A stretch of DNA of 64,000 bases from the NCBI RefSeq assembly GCF_024806835.1, contig NZ_JANTYU010000002.1:592138-656137 (forward strand), in the 5' to 3' direction. This DNA comes from Xanthomonas sp. 3793. GTDB lineage: Bacteria; Pseudomonadota; Gammaproteobacteria; Xanthomonadales; Xanthomonadaceae. A program made the translations under genes and the position numbers. Below the pieces are notes generated by a model. That model searched no databases and was not told where the DNA came from. It saw nothing but the letters and a program-made list of their open reading frames with translations. Positions 17,447 to 25,699 of this stretch are shown here, piece after piece. Position 1 is the stretch's first letter; every line of letters starts with the position of its first letter.

Positions 17447-17931
17447 GAAGGTAGCTCCAAAGTGCGAACCGCCGAGGCTAACCCAGCCTGCCGGGACAGG
17501 CGTGTGACAAAAGGCATGGCTGCCCTGGCTTCGCGCAGTCAACTGGCAGACGCGGCCGACGCGTGAGGCCGAGCTCGCCGGTTGGCCGGTCGTCATGCTG
17601 GCGGGTTCGGCCCGTGGCCGGCGTCGCCGGACCGCGATTCGCACGGCGTCGTGCCGGCATGGCAGGCAGCACGCAAGCGCCGTAGCGAAGTTCGCCCGCT
17701 GTGCGGGCCCTGCGATTGCGGGAGCGCTTCGCTCGGCGGAGCTGACTGGCGTTGCAGCCGCGACGTCGGCGCGGACCGGGCGCAGTGCTGGCAGGTGCGG
17801 ACGGACGCGCCAGCGCGCTAGCTGTCGTTCTTCACCCTTGCACGGGGGAGCCGGGTCAGCCTTACCGCTGCAGTGCTGCATGGCCCGCGGCTGCGCTACG
17901 CTGCCGCTTCCCCTGGGCATTCGAGCACGCC
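17447..17931. other. Noncoding spacer dcp-glutathione peroxidase
   Basis: About 485 very GC-rich bases. Open frames exist on both strands, but they have no start signals, no domain pattern and Arg/Ala/Pro-rich translations, as expected of random GC-rich DNA. It must hold the divergent promoters of dcp and the peroxidase gene; I cannot point to either. Confidence 0.4.
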
Positions 17932-18417
17932 ATGAGCGATCTCTCCACGTTTGAATTCACCGACCTGGACGGTCGCACGCAATCGATGCGCGATTACGTC
18001 GGCAGCGTGGTGCTGGTGGTCAATGTCGCATCCAAATGCGGGTTTACCCCGCAGTACGCCGGTTTGCAGTCGCTGTGGCAGCGCTATCGCGAACGTGGCC
18101 TGGTGGTGATCGGGTTTCCCTGCGATCAGTTCGGTCACCAGGAGCCAGGCGATGCTGCGCAGATCCGCCAGTTCTGTTCGCTCGATTATGCGGTGGATTT
18201 TCCGCTGTCTTCGAAGATCGAAGTCAACGGCAACGGCGCGCATCCGCTGTGGCAATGGCTCAAGCACCAGCAGCGCGGCGTCTTGGGATCGGAGGCGATC
18301 AAGTGGAACTTCACCAAGTTCCTGATCGGCCGCGATGGCGCGGTGCTGGAGCGTTACGCGCCGACCACCAAACCGGAAGCCCTGGCAGCAGATATCGAGC
18401 GCGCGCTGGGCACCTGA
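17932..18417 (+). CDS. Glutathione peroxidase family protein (Cys type)
   Basis: A 161-residue thiol peroxidase that reduces hydroperoxides. It carries the family motifs in order: NVASKCGFTPQY with the catalytic Cys36 (no selenocysteine), GFPCDQFGHQEPG with the catalytic Gln, and IKWNFTKFLIGRDG with Trp-Asn. There is no signal peptide, so it is cytoplasmic. As with most bacterial members, thioredoxin is the likelier electron donor. ATG 17932 gives the normal family length. Confidence 0.92.
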   Translation: MSDLSTFEFTDLDGRTQSMRDYVGSVVLVVNVASKCGFTPQYAGLQSLWQRYRERGLVVIGFPCDQFGHQEPGDAAQIRQFCSLDYAVDFPLSSKIEVNGNGAHPLWQWLKHQQRGVLGSEAIKWNFTKFLIGRDGAVLERYAPTTKPEALAADIERALGT

Positions 18418-18434
18418 CCCGCAGCGTACGCCCC

Positions 18435-18503
18435 CGTAGGAGCGCACCTGGGCGCGACGAGGCGTTCCTTGTGATGGCTATCGCGCCCAGGTGCGCTCCT
18501 ACG
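18435..18503. repeat. Hairpin repeat, copy 1
   Basis: A 69-bp unit with 22-23 bp inverted arms starting CGTAGGAGCGCACCTGGGCG and ending in the reverse complement. A near-identical second copy starts 166 bases downstream. It is just after the glutathione peroxidase stop and is likely to form a stable hairpin in RNA or DNA. Confidence 0.85.
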
Positions 18504-18600
18504 ACAGCGGAGTCAGGTGGCGGGTTAGACGAGACGCCGGATCGCGTTGATGCTTCATGCGCGCCACATCACTTCCGATCTCCCAAGACCCACGCCCACC

Positions 18601-18670
18601 CGTAGGAGCGCACCTGGGCGCGACGAGGCGTTCCTGGTGATGGCTAGTCGCGCCCAGGTGCGCTCCTACG
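18601..18670. repeat. Hairpin repeat, copy 2
   Basis: Second copy of the unit at 18435, differing by a couple of bases in the centre (one extra base), with the same inverted arms and the same flank ACAGCGGAG. It lies 41 bases beyond the 3' end of the ferredoxin-NADP reductase gene, so the pair fills the space between two convergent genes. Confidence 0.85.
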
Positions 18671-18711
18671 ACAGCGGAGCCTGCACGAGGCGCCGCGTCG
18701 CGCGCGCCGTA

Positions 18712-19491
18712 TCACTTCTCGACGAAGGCGCGCTCGAACACGTAATGCCCCGGCGTGCCGATGCGTGGCGAGGTCTGGAAGCCGCGCGCGTCCAGCAGGG
18801 TGCGCAGGTCGGCCAACATCTGCGGGCTGCCGCAGATCATGAAGCGGTCGTTGGCCGGGTCCAGGGTCGGCAGTCCCAGCGTCTGCTGCATGCGGCCATC
18901 GGCCATCAGCTCGGTCAGCCGGCCCTGATTGGCGAACGCTTCGCGGGTCACCGCCGGGTAGTAGAGCAACTTCTCGCGCAGGATGTCGCCCAGGAATTCG
19001 TGCTGCGGCAGCTCGCGCTCGAAGTAGTCGCGATAGGCCAGGTCCTGCACGAAGCGCACGCCCTGGGTAAGGATTACCTTGTCGAAGCGCTCGTAGGTTT
19101 CCGGGTCCTTGATGATCGACAGCCACGGCGCCAGGCCGGTGCCGGTGCCCAATAGATACAGATTGCGGCCCGGGTGCAGGTCGCTGATCAGCAGTGTGCC
19201 GGTGGGCTTCTTGCCGACCAGGACCTTGTCGCCGGGTTTGATGTGCTGCAGACGCGAGGTCAGCGGACCATCCGGCACCTTGATGCTGAAGAACTCCAGA
19301 TGTTCTTCCCAGTTGGCGCTGGCGATCGAGTACGCCCGCAGCAGGGGGCGGGTTTCGGTCTCCAGACCGATCATCACGAACTGCCCGTTCTCGAAGCGGA
19401 AACCGGCATCGCGGGTGGTGGTGAAGCTGAAGTAGGCATCGGTCCAGTGACGGACCTCAAGCACCGTTTCGGCGCCGAAAGCGGAAGACAT
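18712..19491 (-). CDS. fpr: Ferredoxin-NADP reductase
   Basis: A 259-residue FAD enzyme passing electrons between NADPH and ferredoxin or flavodoxin. The FAD-binding motif RAYSIAS and the following ISLxVP-like EFFSIKVPDG lie in the first 85 residues; the NADP domain has LLGTGTGLAPWLSII and DRFMICGSPQML, and the C-terminus ends FVEK as in bacterial Fpr. ATG 19491 (MSSAFGAE) was taken rather than the longer frame. The spacing to the upstream ABC gene is about 200 bases and contains two palindromic elements, so it probably has its own promoter. Confidence 0.93.
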   Translation of the reverse strand: MSSAFGAETVLEVRHWTDAYFSFTTTRDAGFRFENGQFVMIGLETETRPLLRAYSIASANWEEHLEFFSIKVPDGPLTSRLQHIKPGDKVLVGKKPTGTLLISDLHPGRNLYLLGTGTGLAPWLSIIKDPETYERFDKVILTQGVRFVQDLAYRDYFERELPQHEFLGDILREKLLYYPAVTREAFANQGRLTELMADGRMQQTLGLPTLDPANDRFMICGSPQMLADLRTLLDARGFQTSPRIGTPGHYVFERAFVEK

Positions 19492-19535
19492 ACCGGTAAG
19501 TGTCGTGGGAAGAGTACCGGCCAATTCTACCTCAA

Positions 19536-19570
19536 GCCGGCCAAATGAGAGAGGCTCTCATTTGGCCGGC
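19536..19570. repeat. Perfect 16-bp palindromic hairpin
   Basis: GCCGGCCAAATGAGAG (19536-19551) and its exact complement (19555-19570) are separated by AGG. It lies 45 bases upstream of the fpr start. No U-run follows on either strand, so it is not a standard terminator; it may act as an mRNA structure or a REP-like element. Confidence 0.7.
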
Positions 19571-19690
19571 CGGGATTCGGGAGTCGGGATTGGGGATTCG
19601 CAAGAGCTCCTGGCTCATCCGCGAGCCCGATACGTCCAGGACCCCGGATCTGCTATAGCGAATCTCCAATCCCGACTCCCCAATCCCCAA
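19571..19690. repeat. Inverted repeat of the GGGAGTCGGGATTGGGGATT family
   Basis: A left arm (about 19573-19601, containing GGGAGTCGGGATTGGGGATT) faces a near-complementary right arm (19659-19689), with roughly 58 bases between. Related sequence recurs at 60842-60986. The element lies between the ABC exporter and fpr, the kind of intergenic place where dispersed palindromic repeats accumulate. Confidence 0.7.
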
Positions 19691-19692
19691 CC

Positions 19693-21573
19693 TCACCGAT
19701 ACCCCGCCGCCTGCAACTCGAACAGCTCCGCATACCGCCCACCCTGCGCCATCAGCTCGGCGTGGGTGCCGTTGGCTTCGATGCGGCCGGCGGCCAGCAC
19801 CAGGATGCGGTCGGCCATGCGCACGCTGGAGAAGCGGTGCGAGATCAGCACCGCGGTACGGTTGTCGGAAAGCTCCTTAAATCGCTGGAACACCTCGAAC
19901 TCGCTGCGCGCATCCAGGGCGGCGGTGGGTTCGTCCAGGATCATCAGCTGCGCATCGCGCATGTAGGCGCGTGCGATGGCGATCTTCTGCCACTGCCCGC
20001 CGGAAAGATCCACGCTGTTCTTGAAGCGGCGCCCGACCAGCTGGTCGTAGCCATCGGGCAGGCTGTCGATGAGCTCGCCGGCCATTGCGCGCTGCGCAGC
20101 GGTCTGGATGCGCGGCATATCGTCCATTGCATCGACCTGGCCGACGCCGATGTTCTCGCCCACGCTCAGGTGGTAGCGCACGAAGTCCTGGAAGATCACC
20201 CCCAGGTTGGCGCGCACATCGTCCAGGTCGTAGTCGCGCAGGTCCTGCCCATCGAGCAGGATGCGGCCTTCGTCCGGGTCGTACAGCCGCGCCAGCAGCT
20301 TGACCAGGGTGGTCTTGCCGGCGCCGTTTTCGCCGACCAGGGCCAGCACTTCGCCGGCGCGCAGTTCGAAATCCAGGTGCCGCACCGTCCACTGCTCGGC
20401 ATCCGGATAACGGAAGCCCACGTCCTCGAACACGAAGCCCTGGCGGATCGGGCGCGGCACCGGCAGTGCGTTCGGGCGCGAGCGGATCTCCGGCACGATG
20501 TTGAAGAACGAGTACAGATCGTCCAGATACAAGGCCTGGCCGGCGACCTGCGAAAACCCGATCAGCAGCCCCTCCAGCAACTGACGCAGGCGCAGGAAAC
20601 TGCCGGCCAGGAAGGTCAGATCGCCGATGCTGAAATCGCCGCGCACGGTGCGCCAGGCGATGTAGCCATAGGCCATGTAATAGCCGAGCGTGCCCAGTGC
20701 AGCGAGCAGTGCGCCCCACAACGCACGCTTGCGCGCCAGTGCGCGGTTGGCCAGGAAGAACTTGTCGGCCAGGCGCCGATACCGAGCGATCAGGAAACGA
20801 TGCAGGTTGAGGATCTTGACTTCTTTTGCGGTCTCGACGCTGGCACCGACCTGGCGCAGGTAATCGAGCTGGCGGCGTTCCGGCGTCCACTGGAAGTTGA
20901 GCGAATAGCCCAGCGCATTGAAGTGCGCCTCGCCGATGAAGGCCGGGATCAGCGCCACCGCCAGCAGCGCGATCAACCACGGCGCATACACCACCAGGCC
21001 CACCGCCAGGCTGACCACGGTGATCGCATCCTGCACCTGGCCGAACAACTGGCTCATCAGGTTCATGCGGTTCATGGTCTGGCGCCGCGCGCGATCCAGC
21101 TTGTCCTGCCGGTCGGGGTCTTCGAAGTCTTCCAGATCCAGCTGCGCGGCATGTTCCATCAGCCGCACGCTGGCAGCGTTGTTGAACAGCTCCGACAACA
21201 GCGCATCGGCATAACCGACCATGCGCCCGAGCAGGTCCGAACCGATCGCCAGCGCCAGTTCCAGCGCCAGCAATTCCAGCAGGCGGTTCAAGCGCCCGTT
21301 GCCCAATGCCTGGGTCAGCGACTCGAACGCCGGCGGCTGGCCGACCAGGTGGATCGCCTCGTCGATGATCAATTTGCCGATGTAGAGCGTGGCCACCGGC
21401 ATCAACGCGCGCAGCACGCGCAGGCCGATGCTGCTGGCGCTCAACCAGCGGCTGGTCTGCCAGATCTGGCGCAGGAACGGGGGCAGATTACGCAGCGCAT
21501 CCAGGCGCTCGCGCAGGGTGGGGCCGGTACGGGCGGCGGCGGGCGCGGTGGCGCCGGAACGGGAAGCTGACAT
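19693..21573 (-). CDS. ABC transporter, fused membrane and ATPase domains (exporter type)
   Basis: A 626-residue half-transporter acting as a dimer. An N-terminal domain with about six membrane helices (residues 40-330, e.g. ITVVSLAVGLVVYAPWLIAL) is followed by an ATPase domain with Walker A GENGAGKTT (414-422, Lys420), Q-loop GVIFQDF, signature LSGGQ, Walker B MILDEPTAALD and switch His in LISHRFSS. The membrane part resembles the bacterial exporters that accompany small peptide or toxin export, but the substrate is unknown. ATG 21573 has no good ribosome-binding site; the frame continues far upstream only because it is antisense to the fumarase gene. Confidence 0.88.
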   Translation of the reverse strand: MSASRSGATAPAAARTGPTLRERLDALRNLPPFLRQIWQTSRWLSASSIGLRVLRALMPVATLYIGKLIIDEAIHLVGQPPAFESLTQALGNGRLNRLLELLALELALAIGSDLLGRMVGYADALLSELFNNAASVRLMEHAAQLDLEDFEDPDRQDKLDRARRQTMNRMNLMSQLFGQVQDAITVVSLAVGLVVYAPWLIALLAVALIPAFIGEAHFNALGYSLNFQWTPERRQLDYLRQVGASVETAKEVKILNLHRFLIARYRRLADKFFLANRALARKRALWGALLAALGTLGYYMAYGYIAWRTVRGDFSIGDLTFLAGSFLRLRQLLEGLLIGFSQVAGQALYLDDLYSFFNIVPEIRSRPNALPVPRPIRQGFVFEDVGFRYPDAEQWTVRHLDFELRAGEVLALVGENGAGKTTLVKLLARLYDPDEGRILLDGQDLRDYDLDDVRANLGVIFQDFVRYHLSVGENIGVGQVDAMDDMPRIQTAAQRAMAGELIDSLPDGYDQLVGRRFKNSVDLSGGQWQKIAIARAYMRDAQLMILDEPTAALDARSEFEVFQRFKELSDNRTAVLISHRFSSVRMADRILVLAAGRIEANGTHAELMAQGGRYAELFELQAAGYR

Positions 21574-21783
21574 CGCGCTAGTGTGCCGCGCGCGGCGTGG
21601 GTGCGGGGTGTTGGCACGGGCACGGCGGGTGCAGCGTGGGTGGCGATGTCGGCGCCCCGTCGGGCTTGTCCTGGCAGGCGCACGCGTTCCACCTGTCAAT
21701 CGCTGTGATTGATGCCACATCCGGCCGCGCCCGCGGTTTGCTCTAAAATATGCGGATTGCCCCCGCCAGCCGTAGAGCCAGCC

Positions 21784-23301
21784 GTGACCTCGATCAAGCA
21801 GGAAGACCTCATCCAGTCCGTCGCCGATGCGCTGCAGTACATCAGCTACTACCACCCGGTCGACTACATCAGGAATCTGTCCGCCGCCTACGAGCGCGAA
21901 GAATCGCCGGCGGCCAAGGACGCCATCGCGCAGATCCTGATCAACTCGCGCATGTGCGCCGAGGGCCATCGCCCGATCTGCCAGGACACCGGCATCGTTA
22001 CCGTGTTCCTGGAAATCGGCATGAACGTGCGCTGGGACGACGCCACCATGGGCGTGGAAGACATGGTCAACGAAGGCGTGCGCCGCGCCTACAACCACCC
22101 CGACAACAAGCTGCGCGCCAGCGTGCTGGCCGACCCGGCCGGCAAGCGCACCAACACCCGCGACAACACCCCGGCAGTGGTCAATACCAAGATCGTGCCG
22201 GGCCACCATGTCGAGGTGATCGTCGCGGCCAAGGGCGGCGGTTCGGAAGCCAAGAGCAAGTTCGCCATGCTCAACCCGTCCGACTCCATCGTCGATTGGG
22301 TGCTCAAGACCGTGCCGACCATGGGCGCCGGCTGGTGCCCGCCGGGCATGCTCGGCATCGGCATCGGCGGCACTGCCGAAAAGGCGATGCTGCTGGCCAA
22401 GGAAGCGCTGATGGAGCCGATCGACATCGTCGACCTGCAGGCGCGCGGCGCGTCCAATCGCGCCGAGGAACTGCGGCTTGAACTTTATGAAAAGGTCAAC
22501 GCGCTCGGCATCGGCGCGCAGGGCCTGGGCGGCCTGACCACGGTGCTGGATATCAAGGTCAAGGATTACCCGACCCATGCCGCCAACCTGCCGGTAGCGC
22601 TGATCCCCAACTGCGCGGCCACCCGCCATGCCCATTTCACCCTGGACGGCAGCGGCCCGGTGATGCTGGACCCGCCGTCGCTGGAAGACTGGCCCAAGCT
22701 CACCTACAACCCGAGCAACGCGCGCCGGGTCAACCTGGACACCATCACCAAGGAAGAGGTCGCCAGTTTCAAGCCGGGCGAGGTGGTGCTGCTCAACGGC
22801 AAGCTGCTGACCGGCCGCGACGCCGCGCACAAGCGCATGATCGACATGCTCAACAAGGGCGAAACCCTGCCGGTGGATTTCACCAACCGCTTCATCTATT
22901 ACGTCGGCCCGGTCGATCCGGTGCGCGACGAAGTGGTGGGCCCGGCCGGCCCGACCACCGCCACGCGCATGGACAAGTTCACCCGCCAGATGCTCGAGCA
23001 GACCGGCCTGCTGGGCATGGTCGGCAAGTCCGAGCGCGGCGATGCCGCGATCGATGCGATCCGCGACAACAAGGCCGTGTACCTGATGGCGGTCGGCGGT
23101 TCGGCCTATCTGGTGTCCAAGGCGATCAAGGCTGCGCGCGTGCTGGCCTTCGAAGATCTGGGCATGGAGGCGATCTACGAGTTCGAGGTCAAGGACATGC
23201 CGGTCACCGTGGCGGTGGATTCCACCGGCGAATCGGTGCACAAGACCGGCCCGCGCTTGTGGCAGTCGCGTATCGGCAAGATTCCGGTCGTGGTGGAATA
23301 A
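21784..23301 (+). CDS. Class I fumarate hydratase (4Fe-4S)
   Basis: TCA-cycle enzyme interconverting fumarate and malate. The 505-residue sequence has the class I pattern: an alpha domain with MCAEGHRPICQDTGIVTVF (cluster Cys), GAGWCPPGM and NCAATRHAHF, each holding a conserved Cys, then a C-terminal beta domain with GKLLTGRDAAHKRM and the GPTTATRMD loop. GTG 21784 (VTSIKQED) was chosen because the upstream 25 codons in frame are Pro/Ala-rich. A cluster-containing fumarase is sensitive to superoxide; neither soxR nor a second fumarase is seen here. Confidence 0.92.
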   Translation: MTSIKQEDLIQSVADALQYISYYHPVDYIRNLSAAYEREESPAAKDAIAQILINSRMCAEGHRPICQDTGIVTVFLEIGMNVRWDDATMGVEDMVNEGVRRAYNHPDNKLRASVLADPAGKRTNTRDNTPAVVNTKIVPGHHVEVIVAAKGGGSEAKSKFAMLNPSDSIVDWVLKTVPTMGAGWCPPGMLGIGIGGTAEKAMLLAKEALMEPIDIVDLQARGASNRAEELRLELYEKVNALGIGAQGLGGLTTVLDIKVKDYPTHAANLPVALIPNCAATRHAHFTLDGSGPVMLDPPSLEDWPKLTYNPSNARRVNLDTITKEEVASFKPGEVVLLNGKLLTGRDAAHKRMIDMLNKGETLPVDFTNRFIYYVGPVDPVRDEVVGPAGPTTATRMDKFTRQMLEQTGLLGMVGKSERGDAAIDAIRDNKAVYLMAVGGSAYLVSKAIKAARVLAFEDLGMEAIYEFEVKDMPVTVAVDSTGESVHKTGPRLWQSRIGKIPVVVE

Positions 23302-23605
23302 CGGCAGTCGCAACCTGCCAAGCAGACCGTCAGCAAGGCGGTCTGCGCCCGTTGGCGGAACAAGCGCGCAGACTCGCCTGACGACTGCGCCACAGTGCGC
23401 TCGTCAGGCGTGGCTGGAACCGCGAGGCAATGGCACGCCTTGCCGTTTGCTGCAGGTCACCGGGCAGATGCAGGCTGGTGCCGGCAGCGGGTCCAGTGCC
23501 GTCGGAGAGGCGGCATCTGCGATCTCTCGACAGAGAAGACAGGCGTGACTCCACGGGAACCGGCTATGCTCGCCGCACTGACCGGTGACCTTCAGGAGAA
23601 CAGGA
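23302..23605. other. Spacer with two hairpins after fumarase
   Basis: About 300 bases without a gene. GCAGACCG (23322-23329) pairs with CGGTCTGC (23339-23346), and CGCCTGACGA (23375-23384) pairs with TCGTCAGGCG (23401-23410). Neither is followed by a U-run, so they are stable 3' structures more than classical terminators. Confidence 0.5.
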
Positions 23606-24031
23606 ATGCTCCGACTCGTCTGCGTTGCGCTGTTGTCGTGCCTGAGCCTGAGCTCGGCGGCGCAGCAGCAAAAAGCACCCACGGTGTTGTTTCCCTCGCG
23701 CAACTACGCGCCGCCACCTGCCGCCCCGGTGCCGTTCGCAGAGCGCAAGCTGCTCAAAACAAACGATGCCGCGACACGCTTCAACGGACCCTCGGCTGCG
23801 GATCGCTGCATCGCGCAGTGCAACAGCGGCGCCCGACAATGCCGCGCAGACCGGCCCAGCGAGTCCAGTTGCAGCAGCAGGGTGGCGCCGCGAGGAAAGC
23901 GCTGCGACGACGTACAGAATCCGGCGCAACGGGCCAACTGCATGGCGCAGGTCTTCGACTGCACTCAGCAAAGCGACGACAATCGTTGCGAACCGCGCAA
24001 GCTCGCCTGCCTGCGCGCCTGTACCAACTGA
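23606..24031 (+). CDS. Small secreted cysteine-rich protein
   Basis: A 141-residue protein with a Sec signal peptide (MLRLVCVALLSCLSLSSAAQ). The mature part has a Pro-rich start, then a basic stretch with about nine cysteines (DRCIAQCN, QCRAD, SCSS, RCDDV, NCMAQVFDC, RCEP, ACLRAC), which implies a disulphide-bonded periplasmic or extracellular protein. The start is supported by AGGAG seven bases upstream. I recognise no family. It precedes a GST gene by 13 bases, suggesting one transcript. Confidence 0.8.
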   Translation: MLRLVCVALLSCLSLSSAAQQQKAPTVLFPSRNYAPPPAAPVPFAERKLLKTNDAATRFNGPSAADRCIAQCNSGARQCRADRPSESSCSSRVAPRGKRCDDVQNPAQRANCMAQVFDCTQQSDDNRCEPRKLACLRACTN

Positions 24032-24044
24032 CCCGAGACCCCGC

Positions 24045-24680
24045 ATGGCCGCCACGCTCTACCACACCCCCAGTACCGCCGCCCTGGTCGTCCATTGGCT
24101 GTTGATCGAACTGGACGTTGCGCACGTGCTGCATCCGCTGGATTTCGAACGGGGCGAGCAAAAGGCGCCGGAGTATCTGGCGCTCAACCCGGCCGGGGTG
24201 GTGCCGACCCTGGTGCTGGACGGGCAGGTACTCACCGAAGCGGCCGCCATCGTCATGCACCTGGCCGATCTCTACCCGCAAGCCGGGCTGGCGCCGCCGG
24301 TGGCCACGCCCGAGCGTGCGGCTTACTACAGGTGGATGTTCTTCTGCGCCAACACCTTGCAGCCGGCGTATCGCGCCTGGTTCTATCCGCACGAGCCGGC
24401 CGGCGCTGCGCACGTCGATGCAGCGCAGACCCAGGCACGCGACAAGCTGGAAGCGGCCTGGACCCAGGTCGATGCGCATCTGCAGGCGCACGGGCCGTAT
24501 CTGCTCGGCCGGACGCCATCGGCCGCCGATTTCATGCTGACCATGTTGATGCGCTGGTCGCGCAACATGCCGCGCCCGACCGATACCTGGCCGGCACTGC
24601 AGGCGCATGCGCAGCGTATGAAGGCGCGTCCTGCGTTTCAGGAAACCTATCGCCGCGAGGGCCTGACGGACTGGACCTGA
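24045..24680 (+). CDS. Glutathione S-transferase
   Basis: A 211-residue GST with a thioredoxin-fold N-terminal domain (LYHTPSTAALVVHWLL; ALNPAGVVPTLVLDG with the cis-Pro; LTEAAAIVMHLADLYP as the gamma-glutamyl-binding ESxAI-like segment) and an all-helical C-terminal domain (WTQVDAHLQAHGPYLLGRTPSAADFML). The frame begins 13 bases after the cysteine-rich gene. The substrate class is not recognisable. Confidence 0.88.
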   Translation: MAATLYHTPSTAALVVHWLLIELDVAHVLHPLDFERGEQKAPEYLALNPAGVVPTLVLDGQVLTEAAAIVMHLADLYPQAGLAPPVATPERAAYYRWMFFCANTLQPAYRAWFYPHEPAGAAHVDAAQTQARDKLEAAWTQVDAHLQAHGPYLLGRTPSAADFMLTMLMRWSRNMPRPTDTWPALQAHAQRMKARPAFQETYRREGLTDWT

Positions 24681-24792
24681 ACCTGCGGCGCGTGGGCGCG
24701 AAGTCATGTCCGTATAACCTCTCCGGCAGGCATTTTGCCGCGCTCGCCGCGTAGTAGGATCGCGACACCAACCAGAGAGCAGGGGCTCGTCC

Positions 24793-25509
24793 ATGTCGCA
24801 TTCCGCATCCCGCCGAAAATTGCTGCAGTGCGCCTGTTGCGCGCCGATCGCGGCCGCTGCCGCATCCCTCCCGTTCGCGGTGCGCGCGGCAGCACCCTCG
24901 AAAAAGACCGACTTGAATGCCGAACAGGCGCTGCAGGTGCTGCGCGACGGAAACGCGGCCTTCGTCGAAAATCGCCCCAAGAAGGTTATTTCCGACAGCA
25001 AGCGGCGTCTGGAACTGGCGCTCGGGCAGACTCCCTTCGTGATCCTGGTGTCGTGCTCGGACTCGCGCGTGCCGCCAGAGCTGCTGTTCGGCCGCGGCCT
25101 GGGTGAGATGTTCATCGTGCGCAACGCCGGTAATACCGTGGACACCACCGCGCTTGGCTCGATCGAATATGCGGTGAGCCAGCTCGGCGTGCCGTTGGTG
25201 GTGGTGATGGGCCACGAAAGCTGCGGCGCAGTGGCGGCGGCGGTGTCGGTTGTCGAACAGAATGCCTTCTTCCCCGGCGCGATCGGCTCCATGATCGAAC
25301 CCATCGTCCCGGCGGTGCTGGCCGCCAAGAGCAAGGGCAGCGACGACCTGCTCGCCGCCTCGGTCAAGGCCAACGTCAAGCGCACCGTCGACCGCCTGCG
25401 CGGCGCCTCCGAACCGGCATTGCTCGAACCGCTGCGCACAGGCGCATGCCGCGTGGTGGGCGCGTACTACACATTGAAGGACGGCAAGGTGGATTTCTTC
25501 GACGTCTGA
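24793..25509 (+). CDS. Tat-exported beta-carbonic anhydrase
   Basis: Interconverts CO2 and bicarbonate. The 238-residue protein starts with a twin-arginine signal (SRRKLLQCACCAPIAAAAA), so it is probably folded with its zinc in the cytoplasm and exported. Zinc-site residues Cys88, Asp90, Arg92 (VSCSDSRVP), His141 and Cys144 (GHESCGAV) are complete. Most bacterial beta-type enzymes are cytosolic, so a periplasmic copy points to CO2/bicarbonate handling at the envelope. It has its own terminator downstream. Confidence 0.9.
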   Translation: MSHSASRRKLLQCACCAPIAAAAASLPFAVRAAAPSKKTDLNAEQALQVLRDGNAAFVENRPKKVISDSKRRLELALGQTPFVILVSCSDSRVPPELLFGRGLGEMFIVRNAGNTVDTTALGSIEYAVSQLGVPLVVVMGHESCGAVAAAVSVVEQNAFFPGAIGSMIEPIVPAVLAAKSKGSDDLLAASVKANVKRTVDRLRGASEPALLEPLRTGACRVVGAYYTLKDGKVDFFDV

Positions 25510-25581
25510 GTCCCCGCCTGAAACAGGGCGGCTGGCAACGGTCTTTCGCCGTCCCTGTTGTGCGTGCGGTAATCGCGACAC

Positions 25582-25611
25582 AAAAAAGCCGACATCGCTG
25601 CCGGCTTTTTT
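25582..25611. terminator. Bidirectional rho-independent terminator
   Basis: AAAAAAGCCG pairs with CGGCTTTTTT around a 10-base loop, with U-rich ends on both strands. It separates the carbonic anhydrase gene from the convergent phospholipase gene. Confidence 0.85.
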
Positions 25612-25699
25612 TATTCCTGTCCCTCACATCGCTGAGGTCCCACGCAGTCTCAGCACGTGGTCAGGCTGCGACGCACGCGTTGTCGTAATTCCGGAAACG

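Noticed and set aside
15236..17566. Long plus-strand ORF antisense to dcp
   Set aside because: Shadow of the Dcp gene on the opposite strand; no start signal and no domain.
19693..23313. A 1206-codon minus-strand ORF covering the fumarase region
   Set aside because: Residues before the ABC transporter start at 21573 are antisense to the fumarase gene and unlike any protein.
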